A DNA stretch of 64,000 bases from Microbacterium paraoxydans (GTDB taxonomy: Bacteria; Actinomycetota; Actinomycetes; Actinomycetales; Microbacteriaceae), in the NCBI RefSeq assembly GCF_020524545.1, contig NZ_JAIVLG010000005.1, positions 83,910-147,909 on the forward strand, read 5' to 3'. Both the position numbers and the translations under genes were made by a program. The notes below the pieces were generated by a model. That model had not been told where the DNA came from. It saw nothing but the letters and a program-made list of their open reading frames with translations, and searched no databases. Shown here in pieces: positions 8,659-17,615 of the stretch. How positions within the stretch are numbered: position 1 is the first letter of the stretch; every line of letters starts with the position of its first letter.

Positions 8659-9228
8659 ATGAAGACCCGCATCATGTCCGCCACCGCGGGCATTCTGCTG
8701 TTCTTTGGGACGCTGACGGCCTGCGCGGCGCCGGACGCGTCGCCGACCACACCAACGCCGACCCCGCTCACCCCCAGCCCCGTGTCCACTCCCGAACCGG
8801 CGGCGTCGACGGCGCCGGAGCCTCCGGCCGAGGAGCTCACGTGCGAGTCGATGATCTCGGCGGGCACGGTCACCGCCCTTACAGATGCCGGATGGACCGC
8901 GCAGCCCAAGGACTTCGTGGTGGGCGGAGTCGAGCTCACCGAGGGCTTGCTCTGCTTCTGGGCCGACTACAGTGTCGCTTCCGATCACGGACAGCTCTAC
9001 GGCTGGTCGCCGACGACCTCTGAAGAAGCCGCCGACGCCCAGGCGGGCCTCCTCGCAGAGGGATGGAAGCGCGAAGACGGTGCCGAGGGCGTCTATTTCA
9101 CCGAGGATCCTCAGTACTCGATGGGCACCGATGCGGACGGGTACGGGATGACCTACCTGTTCGGCGAGGGGTGGGTGAAGTTCGCCGACACCAGGCAGGG
9201 GCTGATTCTCGTCGAGTGGACCGGCTGA
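8659..9228 (+). CDS. Secreted lipoprotein of unknown function
   Basis: This 189-residue protein has a lipoprotein signal peptide: a basic start, a hydrophobic core, and lipobox LTAC with the modified Cys at about residue 22. A Thr/Pro/Ser-rich low-complexity linker covers about residues 24-60. The mature domain (about 60-189) has two Cys residues that could pair and several aromatic residues, but I do not recognise a family. It starts 20 nt after the hisN-like gene, with AGAGG upstream, so it is probably cotranscribed. It is convergent with the P-type ATPase gene with only 5 nt between stops. Confidence 0.75.
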   Translation: MKTRIMSATAGILLFFGTLTACAAPDASPTTPTPTPLTPSPVSTPEPAASTAPEPPAEELTCESMISAGTVTALTDAGWTAQPKDFVVGGVELTEGLLCFWADYSVASDHGQLYGWSPTTSEEAADAQAGLLAEGWKREDGAEGVYFTEDPQYSMGTDADGYGMTYLFGEGWVKFADTRQGLILVEWTG

Positions 9229-9233
9229 ATCCG

Positions 9234-12107
9234 TCACGAGGATCGCGTGCCGCCCATGGAACTCTCCCGGACGCGCCCGAAACCTCGAGCGACCGGAGGC
9301 GACCACAACAGCACGATGAGAGCGGCAGCCACCAGTACCGTCACCGCAGCGCCCCAGTCCCACCGGTCGCCGAAGACGATGACGACGGCGTTGAGCGCGA
9401 TGGCGACCCCGAGGAAGATCGTGAGCATGAGTCGCGAGAGCCCGCTGCCGCGACGTATGCCCGCAGCGACCGCGAGCACCAGGAGACCGAACAACGCGAT
9501 CACCGCGCCGGCGAGCGAGAATGCCGACGTGCTCACATCCGGGTCGTAGCGACCGAGGAAGACGAGGATCCCTAAGCCCGTCGCGAGAATGCCGAACGCG
9601 TACGCGAGCACCGCGACCACGGTGGTGATGACGCCTGCGACGAGACGAGCCGGAGGGCTCGTCTCTGCCGGCACCTGTGCGACGGTCTGCGTCGTCGTCG
9701 CTGCCTTCGGGCTGAGGACGAGGCGGCGATGAAACAGGCGCACGACCTCTATCGCTGCGACCATCACGATCGTCATGCCCGTGAGCGCGATGGCGAGGTC
9801 TTCACCGGGATCGACGAGGACGAAGAACTCGCGCGCCAGCGGGATCGTGAAGACGGCGACCAGCAGCACGAACATCGCCCCCACGACGATCACCTTGTAC
9901 CTGTTGAGGGGACGCGCGAGGACAGCGAGGATCCAGATCCCGACAACGGCGAGGATGACGGTGGCGCCCGTCCGCAGCTGCTCCTCCTGCACCCCGAGGC
10001 CCCGCGCGACGAAGGTGTACCAGGTCAGGCCGAGCGCGACGACGACTCCCGAGGGAATCGCGAAGCTCAGCGAACGGCGAAGGAACCCCGGCACATACCT
10101 CGCCGCGTTGGGCATGAGTGCGAGGAAGAATGCGGGGATGCCGATCGTCAGGCCATCGGTGATCGACAGCTGACGTGGCAGGAAGGGGAATTCGAGCACG
10201 AGCACCCCGAACATGATCGCGAGTAGCGTCGCATACACGGTCTTGTTCAGGAAGAGCATCGACACTCGTTCGATGTTCGCGATGACCTGACGCCCCTCAG
10301 CCACGACATCCGGCAGATGCGAGAACTGTCCGTCGAGGAGCACCAGCCTGGCCACCGCCTTGGTGGCGGGCGAGCCGGAGTTCATGGCGATGCCGATGTC
10401 CGCGGCTTTGATCGCCAGCGCATCGTTGACCCCGTCCCCCGTCATCGCGACCGTGTGCCCGTGGCTCTGGAGCGCGGTGACCATGCGCTTCTTCTGCTCC
10501 GGTGTGACCCGTCCGAACACCGCGTGCCGGTCAAGGACGTCCGCGAGATCGGCCTCGTCCTCCGGCAGCTGCCGTGCGTCATAGCCGTCCACGGCGTCGA
10601 GGCCGACCTCGCGGGCGATCGCCGCCACCGTGCGCGGATTGTCGCCCGAGATGATGCGGATGCCGACCTCCTGTCGAGTGAAGTACTCGAGGGTCTGCGC
10701 GGCATCGGGCCTGACCTGCTCACGGAAGGTGAGGACGAGGACAGCGGTCAGTCCTCTCGGGAGCTGTTCGGACTCGATGTCCGCGTCCGACAGAGGTGTC
10801 TCGGAGCGGCCGAGGACCAAGGTGCGGCGGCCACTCTCGGCGAGGGCGGTGACCGTCCTGCCGAGCTCGGCCGCGTCGGATGTCGCCTCATCGCCGAAGA
10901 CCATCTCCGGCGCCCCCATGACCCAGGTCCCCGGGATCTCGGCCAACGTCACCGCACTCCACTTGCGCACGGAGGAGAACGGAACATAGCCGCGCACGAC
11001 GAGGGCTCGAGCGGCCGGATACGCCGTCCGCATCGATCGCGCCGTCGCATTCGCATCCGGGGATGCGGCGTACCAGGAGAGCACGGCCGCTGCATCGTCG
11101 ACATGATCCATCGTGCTCCCTTCGAGGCGATGTGCCACGTCGAAGGCGATCTCGCCGACCGTCAGGGTGCCCGTCTTGTCCAGGCACACGACATCGACCC
11201 GCGCGAGGCCCTCGACGGCGGGGAGCTCGTTGACCAGCACCTGGCGACGCGCAAGTCTCGATGCGCCGACCGCGAAGGCGATGCTCGTCATCAGCACCAG
11301 GCCGAGCGGGATCATCGCCGTCAAAGCGGCGATCGTGTTCACGACCGCCTGCACCCATGCGCCGCTTGAGAACACCGTGGCGTATCCCCCGCTGACGACG
11401 ATCTGAGCGTTCAGCACCAGCAGCCCGACCGGACCGATCACCCAGCTCACCCATTTCAGGACTCGGTCTACCGAAGCCCGGAGCTCGCTCGAGACGAGGG
11501 AGAAGCGCTTGGCCTCGCCGGCGAAACGGTTCGCGTACGAGTCCGCACCCACCCTGGTCGCCCGCGCGGTGCCTTCGCCCGCGACGACGACTGCGCCAGA
11601 GAGCGCATCGTCGGACGGTTGCTTCTCCACGGGGTCGGACTCGCCCGTGAGCATCGACTCGTCGACCTGGAGACCATGCGAGGTCAGGATGAGGGCGTCG
11701 GCCGGCACCTGTTCCCCCGCACGCAGGATGAGCACATCGTCCAAGACGACTTCGCCGGGCGCGACCTCGGCCTGACTCCCTTCTCGGAGCACCAGCGCTC
11801 GTGGCGCGTTCATCAGCGCGAGGCGATCGAGCGCGGACTTCGCTCGGAACTCCTGCACGCATCCGATGATGGCGTTCGCAAAAGCAGCGAGTCCGAACAG
11901 CGCATCCTGCCACCGCCCGACGAGGAACAGCACGAGGAAGCAAGCGAAGACGATGCCGTTGAAGAGCGTGAACACATTCGCCCGCACGATGCTCCACGCG
12001 CTTCGGCTCGTATCCGCCGAGAACGCATTCGTCTTCCCTGACGCCACGCGCTCCGCGACCTCCGCGCGCGTCAAACCGACGGTGTCTGTGTCGGGCGTCG
12101 AGTCCAC
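9234..12107 (-). CDS. Cation-translocating P-type ATPase
   Basis: This protein of about 957 residues is an E1-E2 ATPase with phosphorylation motif DKTGTLT (Asp at about residue 310), TGES in the actuator domain and MTGDGVND in the P domain. It pumps an ion across the membrane using ATP. After the P domain come about six transmembrane helices, then a further C-terminal membrane region (about 780-950) with several extra hydrophobic segments and a Thr/Pro-rich linker. No soft-metal CPC motif is seen, so the ion is unknown; Ca, Mg or another cation is possible. The GTG at 12107 follows TATATT by 7 nt. The TTG at 12116 would overlap that box and is less likely. Confidence 0.88.
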   Translation of the reverse strand: MDSTPDTDTVGLTRAEVAERVASGKTNAFSADTSRSAWSIVRANVFTLFNGIVFACFLVLFLVGRWQDALFGLAAFANAIIGCVQEFRAKSALDRLALMNAPRALVLREGSQAEVAPGEVVLDDVLILRAGEQVPADALILTSHGLQVDESMLTGESDPVEKQPSDDALSGAVVVAGEGTARATRVGADSYANRFAGEAKRFSLVSSELRASVDRVLKWVSWVIGPVGLLVLNAQIVVSGGYATVFSSGAWVQAVVNTIAALTAMIPLGLVLMTSIAFAVGASRLARRQVLVNELPAVEGLARVDVVCLDKTGTLTVGEIAFDVAHRLEGSTMDHVDDAAAVLSWYAASPDANATARSMRTAYPAARALVVRGYVPFSSVRKWSAVTLAEIPGTWVMGAPEMVFGDEATSDAAELGRTVTALAESGRRTLVLGRSETPLSDADIESEQLPRGLTAVLVLTFREQVRPDAAQTLEYFTRQEVGIRIISGDNPRTVAAIAREVGLDAVDGYDARQLPEDEADLADVLDRHAVFGRVTPEQKKRMVTALQSHGHTVAMTGDGVNDALAIKAADIGIAMNSGSPATKAVARLVLLDGQFSHLPDVVAEGRQVIANIERVSMLFLNKTVYATLLAIMFGVLVLEFPFLPRQLSITDGLTIGIPAFFLALMPNAARYVPGFLRRSLSFAIPSGVVVALGLTWYTFVARGLGVQEEQLRTGATVILAVVGIWILAVLARPLNRYKVIVVGAMFVLLVAVFTIPLAREFFVLVDPGEDLAIALTGMTIVMVAAIEVVRLFHRRLVLSPKAATTTQTVAQVPAETSPPARLVAGVITTVVAVLAYAFGILATGLGILVFLGRYDPDVSTSAFSLAGAVIALFGLLVLAVAAGIRRGSGLSRLMLTIFLGVAIALNAVVIVFGDRWDWGAAVTVLVAAALIVLLWSPPVARGFGRVRESSMGGTRSS

Positions 12108-12114
12108 AGACCTC

Positions 12115-12120
12115 AATATA
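12115..12120 (-). promoter_or_regulatory. Probable -10 box (TATATT) for the P-type ATPase gene
   Basis: On the minus strand TATATT is followed after 7 nt by GTG (12107), giving a leaderless start. Confidence 0.5.
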
Positions 12121-12206
12121 GGTCCCCGCGCTTCAATCCACAGCGGTCCGCCTCACCCGTACCGAAGGATGCCTCGCGCCCGATCCGCAGGTGCCGGACA
12201 CACATC

Positions 12207-12246
12207 GAGGCCCACTTCCTTCGCGGCTACGAGGGAAGTGGGCCTC
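12207..12246 (-). terminator. Hairpin terminator downstream of ssrA
   Basis: The perfect 13-bp arms GAGGCCCACTTCC (12207-12219) and GGAAGTGGGCCTC (12234-12246) flank a 14-nt loop, 20 nt past the tmRNA 3' end. There is no long T run. Confidence 0.75.
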
Positions 12247-12265
12247 AATTCCTGTGACAACGGCT

Positions 12266-12635
12266 TGGTGGAGCTGGGGGGAATCGAACCCCCGTCCAAC
12301 GCTGAGTCTCCACGCCTTCTCCGGGCGCAGTCTGTGAAGACGTTCTGCTCGGCTCCGACCTTTGTCACAGACACCTAAGTCGACGAGCCCAGCCTGGGAA
12401 GAGTCCCACGTGACGTCCAGACGCCATCACGCAGCAAGATTCCTAGATGACGCCAGGATCCGTATCGGAATCACATACGGCCTGACGGACTATCGGGCTC
12501 GCTTATGCAGCGAGGGCGAAGTCGTTGCGCTTGGTTTCGGCAACTATTTTTTTGCAGAGAGCGTTTACGAGATAACTCTGCATCCTCGGCCCGCTTCTCG
12601 TGGATACACAGGCGCTGTCGAAACCGATCAGCCCC
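12266..12635 (-). ncRNA. ssrA: Transfer-messenger RNA (tmRNA)
   Basis: This is a 370-nt RNA gene on the minus strand. The 5' end GGGGCTG pairs with CAGCTCC near the 3' end, followed by ACCA, so the CCA is encoded. The 3' T arm GGACGGGGGTTCGATTCC is typical. The internal reading frame at 12503-12541 encodes the tag. tmRNA with SmpB rescues stalled ribosomes and marks the nascent peptide for proteolysis. The mature ends are set by the acceptor pairing; the promoter is not clear. Confidence 0.95.
12503..12541 (-). other. tmRNA tag-peptide reading frame
   Basis: GCC resume codon through TAA encodes AETKRNDFALAA. The ALAA end is the usual ClpXP degradation signal of actinobacterial tags. It lies just after an A-rich stretch and AATAGTT, as expected upstream of the resume site. 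Confidence 0.85.
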
Positions 12636-12762
12636 GTGGTCCTTCTCTCGAAGGAGCCGTTGTCACACTGTGGAATTACCAACCCGGATGACTACCACCC
12701 GAGCATCACAGACTACAACGTTCGACACCTCTCCGCCATTCCAGGGGCGTGTCGAGCTGGCG

Positions 12763-12768
12763 TAGAGT
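12763..12768 (+). promoter_or_regulatory. Probable -10 box (TAGAGT) for the SIMPL gene
   Basis: TAGAGT ends 6 nt before the ATG at 12775, matching the leaderless spacing seen elsewhere in this window. Confidence 0.5.
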
Positions 12769-12774
12769 CGGCCC

Positions 12775-13440
12775 ATGAGCGAAGTCACCGTCACCGTCCG
12801 CGGCGAGCATGAGAGGCGCGTCGCACCGGAGCGAGCCACCATCCGCGTAAACGTGCGCAGCGAGGGGCCGGAGCGGACGGGAGTCGTGGAACACGTGATG
12901 CGACTGGCTGAGCCTGTGCGAAGCAGCATCACCGCGCGCGCCGACACCGGCAGCGTCGTGGATTGGACCAGCACACGGCTCTCGGTGCGTGCCGAGCGCC
13001 CGTGGAACAGCGACGGCAAGCGCCTTGCTCCCGTGTTCTACGCCAGCGTCGACTTCGCCGCGACGTTCACGGACGCATCCGAGCTCTCGATCTGGGCCTC
13101 GGATATCTCATCGTGGGACGGTATCGACGTCGGAGGGGTCGAGTGGCACCTGACCCCTGAGACCCGGTCGCAGGTCGAACGAGAGGTCGCCTCGGAGGCT
13201 GTCGGCGTCGCCGTCACCCGCGCTCAGGCGTATGCCGGCGCACTCGGATTGGAGCAGGTCACCCCACTCGAGATCGCCGACGTCGGCCTGCTCTCGAAGG
13301 GCCAGGGCGCCGCGGACGCGCCCCTGATGAAAGCTCGCGGCGGTATGGCCTTCTCGGCCGAGGCCGCACCCGCCATGGAGTACGAACCGGACGACATCGT
13401 CATCGCCGCCACTGTCGAAGCGCGTTTCCTCGCTCGTTGA
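12775..13440 (+). CDS. SIMPL (DUF541) domain protein
   Basis: This 221-residue protein has the SIMPL/DUF541 pattern: an N-terminal VTVRGEHERRVAPERATIRV strand pair, a central SVRAERPW segment, and a C-terminal domain with ALGLEQVTPLEIADVG and a final DDIVIAATVEARF strand. Family members are often periplasmic or surface proteins, but no signal peptide is seen here, so it is probably cytoplasmic. The biochemical role is unknown. It is convergent with hflX, with 6 nt between stop codons. Confidence 0.8.
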   Translation: MSEVTVTVRGEHERRVAPERATIRVNVRSEGPERTGVVEHVMRLAEPVRSSITARADTGSVVDWTSTRLSVRAERPWNSDGKRLAPVFYASVDFAATFTDASELSIWASDISSWDGIDVGGVEWHLTPETRSQVEREVASEAVGVAVTRAQAYAGALGLEQVTPLEIADVGLLSKGQGAADAPLMKARGGMAFSAEAAPAMEYEPDDIVIAATVEARFLAR

Positions 13441-13446
13441 CGGTGA

Positions 13447-14958
13447 TCACTCGGCCGCGGCGAACGGAGCGATTTCGGCCGCAAGGCGCTCGGACACCCG
13501 GGCATGGACGGCGGTGCCCTCTTCCCGGTGCTCCACAGAGAGCAACATCCCCGTCTCGTGGATCGCGGCAACCAGGTCGCCGCGGTCGTACGGAATGACG
13601 GCGTGAACTTCGATCGCCGGCTTGGGGAGCGCTTCCTCGATGGCGGTACGCAGCTCCGCGATGCCTTCGCCGGATCGTGACGAGACGAAGTGTGCCTGCG
13701 GTTGCAGACCACGAAGCACCAGGCGCTCGTCCTCGTCGATCAGGTCCGCCTTGTTGAAGACCACGATCTCGGGCAGATCCCGTACGCCGACATCACCGAG
13801 GACGTCGCGCACGGTCTGAAGCTGACCAGCCGGGTCCGGGTGCGAGCCGTCGACCACGTGGAGCACCACGTCAGCTTCCCCGACCTCCTCCAGTGTCGAG
13901 CGGAAGGCCTCGACGAGCTGATGCGGAAGGTCGCGGACGAAACCGACGGTGTCGGTCAACGTGTACACGCGCCCGTCTTCTGTCTCGGATCGGCGCACGG
14001 TGGCATCGAGTGTCGCGAACAGCGCGTTCTCGACCAGCACTCCGGCGCTCGTGAGCGCGTTGAGCAGACTCGACTTGCCCGCGTTCGTGTATCCGGCGAT
14101 CGCAACGGAAGGAATCGTGTTCCGCTTGCGCTCGGCGCGCTTCGCCTCGCGAGCAGGGCCGAAGTCGCGAATCTGACGCCGCAGCAGAGCCATCTTGGTC
14201 CGGATCCGCCGACGGTCGAGTTCGATCTTGGTCTCACCAGGACCGCGCGAGCCCATGCCCGCTCCTCCGGCGCCCACCTGCCCGCCGGCTTGACGGCTCA
14301 TCGAGTCGCCCCACCCTCGCAGACGCGGAAGCAGGTACTCCAGCTGCGCGAGCTCGACCTGGGCCTTGCCCTCGCGGCTCTTGGCGTGCTGGCTGAAGAT
14401 GTCGAGGATCACCGTGGTCCTGTCGATGACCTTGACCTTGACGACGTCTTCGAGCGCACGGCGCTGGCTCGGTGCGAGCTCGGTGTCGGCGATGACGGTG
14501 TCAGCGCCCACTGCGGCGACGATGTCCTTGAGTTCGTGGGCCTTGCCCCGGCCGAGATACGTGGCGGCATCGGGGTGCGGGCGACGCTGCAGCACACCAT
14601 CGAGCACCACCGCGCCGGCGGTCTCCGCCAACGCCGCGAGCTCACGGAGCGAGTTCTCCGCGTCCTCCTGCGCGCCCTGCGGGTACACACCGACGAGGAC
14701 GACGTTCTCCAGACGCAGCTGTCGGTACTCGACCTCGGTGACGTCCTCGAGTTCTGTCGAGAGCCCGCCCACGCGGCGGAGTGCGTGCCGGTCTTCGAGG
14801 TCCCACTGCGCGCCGTCGGAGCTACCGTGCGCGGCCGTGGACTCGTCCTGCAGCGCCTGTGCTGCGCCGAACACGTAGACCTCGGAACGCTTCTCTGCGC
14901 TCGCGAGTACGCGATCGACGGTGTGGTCGTCGGTGGAGGGTGTCGTGGTCTCCGTCAT
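13447..14958 (-). CDS. hflX: GTPase HflX
   Basis: This 503-residue GTPase binds the large ribosomal subunit and rescues or splits stalled ribosomes in other bacteria. It has an HflX N-terminal domain (about 70-270) with the Gly-rich RQAGGQVGAGGAGMGSRGPGE segment, a coiled linker, and the G domain: G1 GYTNAGKSS, G3 DTVGF and G4 NKAD. The C-terminal region continues to residue 503. An N-terminal extension of about 60 residues is low-complexity, as in other actinobacteria. AAGGAA lies ahead of the ATG, so this gene has a normal leader. Confidence 0.95.
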   Translation of the reverse strand: MTETTTPSTDDHTVDRVLASAEKRSEVYVFGAAQALQDESTAAHGSSDGAQWDLEDRHALRRVGGLSTELEDVTEVEYRQLRLENVVLVGVYPQGAQEDAENSLRELAALAETAGAVVLDGVLQRRPHPDAATYLGRGKAHELKDIVAAVGADTVIADTELAPSQRRALEDVVKVKVIDRTTVILDIFSQHAKSREGKAQVELAQLEYLLPRLRGWGDSMSRQAGGQVGAGGAGMGSRGPGETKIELDRRRIRTKMALLRRQIRDFGPAREAKRAERKRNTIPSVAIAGYTNAGKSSLLNALTSAGVLVENALFATLDATVRRSETEDGRVYTLTDTVGFVRDLPHQLVEAFRSTLEEVGEADVVLHVVDGSHPDPAGQLQTVRDVLGDVGVRDLPEIVVFNKADLIDEDERLVLRGLQPQAHFVSSRSGEGIAELRTAIEEALPKPAIEVHAVIPYDRGDLVAAIHETGMLLSVEHREEGTAVHARVSERLAAEIAPFAAAE

Positions 14959-15014
14959 CCGTTCCTTGTCTCTGGGATTCGTAGCGAGCCTTAACCTTAG
15001 CCCGCGCTGTCCGG

Positions 15015-15020
15015 TACGCT
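15015..15020 (+). promoter_or_regulatory. Probable -10 box (TACGCT) for the methyltransferase gene
   Basis: TACGCT ends 6 nt before the ATG at 15027. No Shine-Dalgarno is present, so a leaderless start is likely. Confidence 0.5.
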
Positions 15021-15026
15021 CGCCGT

Positions 15027-15674
15027 ATGGGGTCCGATCACTACTTCACTGCGGCCCCGGCAAGCCCCGAGAATCTACGTAAGATCCGCGTATCGCTCGC
15101 GGGCCGAGAGCTCGAACTCACCACCGCCGGTGGTGTCTTCAGCCCAGATCGTCTCGACGCCGGCACTGCAGTGCTCCTCGCCAACACGCCCCCGGTTCCC
15201 CCGGGCGGCGACCTTCTCGACCTCGGAAGCGGTTGGGGCCCCGTGACGATCTCGATGGCCCTCGCTGCTCCCCATGCGACGGTGTGGGCTGTCGACGTGA
15301 ACGAGCGTGCCCTGGATCTCGTCCGCCGCAACGCGGCGGCCCTCGGGCTCACCAATGTCAACGCATCTCTGCCCGACGATGTTCCCGAAGACATATCGTT
15401 CCGCACGATCCGCTCGAATCCCCCGATTCGTGTCGGCAAGAACGAGCTCCACGGACTGCTGGAGCGATGGATCCCGCGACTGGACGAGCGCAGCGACGCC
15501 TGGCTGGTGGTGCAGCGCAATCTCGGAGCCGATTCGCTGCAGCGGTGGATCGGCGCGACGTTCCATCCTGGCTACAGCGTCTTCCGTACCGCGACAGGCA
15601 AGGGGTACCGGATCCTCAAGGTACGCAAGCACGGCTCACCGCCGACGGAGCCGATCGCACTCTCCGAGTCGTGA
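15027..15674 (+). CDS. SAM-dependent methyltransferase, RsmC/RlmG-like
   Basis: This 215-residue class I methyltransferase has the SAM site LDLGSGWGP (about residues 65-73), an acidic ribose-binding residue in AVDVNERAL, and the catalytic NPPIR motif (about residue 131). The NPPIR/NPPF motif with a C-terminal AWLVVQRNLGAD block is typical of the small-domain RsmC/RlmG family that methylates guanines in rRNA, and also of MmcQ-like variants. It matches only the C-terminal half of E. coli RsmC, as is common in actinobacteria. The exact target base is not known. Confidence 0.82.
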   Translation: MGSDHYFTAAPASPENLRKIRVSLAGRELELTTAGGVFSPDRLDAGTAVLLANTPPVPPGGDLLDLGSGWGPVTISMALAAPHATVWAVDVNERALDLVRRNAAALGLTNVNASLPDDVPEDISFRTIRSNPPIRVGKNELHGLLERWIPRLDERSDAWLVVQRNLGADSLQRWIGATFHPGYSVFRTATGKGYRILKVRKHGSPPTEPIALSES

Positions 15675-15698
15675 CCTCCCCGTCGTCGTGAAAGAAGG

Positions 15699-16571
15699 TC
15701 AGACGAGGTCGACCTCGCCCTGGAACACGAGCTGGGCCGGGCCCGAGAGCGCGACGTGCTCCCCGTCCTCGGCGGCGAACATCCGCACCCCGAGAGTGCC
15801 GCCCGGGACCTCCACCTGCCAGTTGTTCGGAGCTTTCTCCCCCGCCCAGTAGCGCACGGCCAGCGCTGTCGCTGCAACGCCGGTGCCGCAGCTGAGGGTC
15901 TCTCCCACGCCGCGCTCATGGACGCGCATGCTCACGTGGCCGACGCCGTCTCGCACCAGCGGCTCGCCGGGAACGACGAACTCGACATTCGCACCCTCCG
16001 GAAGCGAAGGATCGAGATCGGGCGCGCGGTGCAGCTCGAGCCCGGCGAGCTCGGCCTCCGACGCGAGAGCCACCACGACGTGTGGATTGCCGACGTCGAT
16101 GCCGAGACCGGGACGCGTGACGGGAAGCCCATCGACACGCACGAGCGGGTCGTCGCCCGAGAGCTTCCAACGGCCGAGGTCCACCTGGTATCCGGTCGCG
16201 CTCCGAGTCACGTCCCGCACACCGGCGCGCGTTCCGATCGGCAAGGTGGAGCCGGGTTCGATCGCCGCAAGACCGGAACGCACCAGGTAGTGCGCGAACA
16301 CCCGGATCCCGTTGCCGCACATCTCGGCGAGCGAACCGTCGGCATTGCGATAGTCCATGAACCACTCGGCAGCAGGCTCCTCTGCCAGCGTGGATTCGCC
16401 CTCGGCGATCGCATCGGATCGGACGACACGGAGGATGCCGTCCGCACCGATTCCGAAATGGCGGTCGCACAAGACAGCGACCTGCTCGGCCGTCAGATCG
16501 AGCGCCCCGTCGGGGTCAGCGATGATGATGAAGTCGTTGCCCGTGCCGTGCCCTTTGGTGAATGCGACCAT
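15699..16571 (-). CDS. dapF: Diaminopimelate epimerase
   Basis: This 290-residue enzyme interconverts LL- and meso-diaminopimelate in lysine and peptidoglycan synthesis. The two catalytic Cys residues lie in [10 protein letters not shown] and in [15 protein letters not shown] is the N-terminal signature. TAGACT (16578-16583) ends 6 nt before the ATG with GGGGGA between, so it may be leaderless or use that purine stretch. It lies downstream of miaB-miaA-GNAT on the same strand but appears to have its own promoter. dapA and dapB are elsewhere in the window. Confidence 0.95.
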   Translation of the reverse strand: MVAFTKGHGTGNDFIIIADPDGALDLTAEQVAVLCDRHFGIGADGILRVVRSDAIAEGESTLAEEPAAEWFMDYRNADGSLAEMCGNGIRVFAHYLVRSGLAAIEPGSTLPIGTRAGVRDVTRSATGYQVDLGRWKLSGDDPLVRVDGLPVTRPGLGIDVGNPHVVVALASEAELAGLELHRAPDLDPSLPEGANVEFVVPGEPLVRDGVGHVSMRVHERGVGETLSCGTGVAATALAVRYWAGEKAPNNWQVEVPGGTLGVRMFAAEDGEHVALSGPAQLVFQGEVDLV

Positions 16572-16577
16572 TCCCCC

Positions 16578-16583
16578 AGTCTA
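16578..16583 (-). promoter_or_regulatory. Probable -10 box (TAGACT) for dapF
   Basis: TAGACT ends 6 nt upstream of the dapF ATG at 16571, in the 22-nt gap after the GNAT gene. Confidence 0.5.
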
Positions 16584-16593
16584 GAGAGCGGGC

Positions 16594-17049
16594 CTAGATG
16601 TCGGAGACGAGACGCTTTCCGGTGTTGGCCACTGTGAACCGCTCATATCCGAGGGAATCATAGAAGCCGAGCACGTGCTCATTGCCTTCTCTGACCATCA
16701 GCTGCACCTTCGGACATCCCATCGCCTCGAGCACGCGCTCGGCCTCCGCGACCAGCGCCCGCGCGATTCCGAGACCACGGTGCGTAGCCGCCGTGGCCAG
16801 ATAGTAGAGCCATCCACGATGACCGTCGTATCCGGCCATCACCGATCCGATCGCCCTCTCCTCTCTCGTCACTGCGACGAGAAAGCCTTCCGGTTGCACG
16901 GCGAGCTTGCGCTCGATATCCGCACGAGGATCGTTCCATGGCCGCGTGAGTCCGGCTTCTTCCCAGAGAGCGACGACAGCGTCGGTGTCCTCGCGTCGGA
17001 ACCGACGAACGCCCCACCCCGGCGCACCTTCCGCTTTCGAGGCGCTCAC
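16594..17049 (-). CDS. GNAT-family N-acetyltransferase, YpeA-like
   Basis: This 151-residue acetyltransferase of the GNAT fold has acetyl-CoA binding motif A in AATHRGLGIARALVAEAERVL, and the following CPKVQLMVREGNEHVLGFYDSLGYE block closely resembles the YpeA/RimI-like group. The start is the GTG at 17049, which overlaps the stop of the preceding DHFR-like gene (GTGA). The much longer open frame upstream is a shadow. The acceptor substrate is unknown. Confidence 0.82.
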   Translation of the reverse strand: MSASKAEGAPGWGVRRFRREDTDAVVALWEEAGLTRPWNDPRADIERKLAVQPEGFLVAVTREERAIGSVMAGYDGHRGWLYYLATAATHRGLGIARALVAEAERVLEAMGCPKVQLMVREGNEHVLGFYDSLGYERFTVANTGKRLVSDI

Positions 17050-17573
17050 CTGGACACCACGGAATAGCGTCCACAAAGAAAGCTCCGGTTGCGTGCGACC
17101 TCCAGGAGCTCGAGGTCGAGCCTGCGTGGGAGTAAGGGTGCGCCGGATCCGAGCGTCACGGGCGCATACTGCACCCAGACCTCGTCCAGCAGCCCCGCAT
17201 CGGCGAACTGACCCGCGAGATCTCCCCCACCGACGATCCAGATGTCCTGATCGCCCGCGGCCTCCGACATCTCGGCATGCACGCTCCGCACGTCGTGCTG
17301 CGTCACCCGCACATCGGCTCCCACCGGGAGCGCGAGTTCCCGGTGGGAGAACACCCAGGTCGGCTGACTGTATCCCCAACGGCCTTCCTCGTGTCGCATG
17401 ACCCACTCGTAGGTCGACGACCCCATCCCCAGCGCACCGACGTTCTTCTCGAACGCGGTGTATCCCATCGGCCCCTCGGGATCGACATCCTGCGTCAGCA
17501 ACTAGTCGAGCGAATGCTCGTCTGTCGCGATGAACCCGTCGAGGCTGGAGGCGGTGAAGAAGTGGGTGCTCAT
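17046..17573 (-). pseudogene. Dihydrofolate reductase/RibD C-terminal family gene interrupted by TAG
   Basis: From the ATG at 17573 the frame reads MSTHFFTASSLDGFIATDEHSLD, then TAG at codon 24 (17502-17504), then continues in the same frame to 17046 for 151 more codons. The pieces together make a full-length (175-residue) protein of the RibD C-terminal/YyaP-like reductase family, with IWIVGGGDLAGQFADAGLLDEVW and VTLGSGAPLLP as hallmarks. Family members usually have Trp where TAG stands (SLDWLL), so a single TGG-to-TAG change explains the break. The NADPH-binding start of the fold is cut off. TTG right after the stop could allow reinitiation. It may be a recent pseudogene or a sequencing error. 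Confidence 0.8.
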
Positions 17574-17615
17574 ACCTTCAGCCTGGCACCCCTCACCGAC
17601 ACTCGAGGTGTTCCG

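Noticed and set aside
12114..12116. TTG at 12114-12116 as the P-type ATPase start
   Set aside because: It overlaps the TATATT box, and the GTG at 12107 sits at the leaderless spacing seen in other genes.
12362..12691. 109-codon open frame on the plus strand near 12.4 kb
   Set aside because: It lies almost entirely across the antisense strand of tmRNA; not a credible protein gene.
17502..17504. TAG read as pyrrolysine or another recoded residue
   Set aside because: The family has Trp at this position and nothing nearby suggests recoding; a point nonsense change is simpler.
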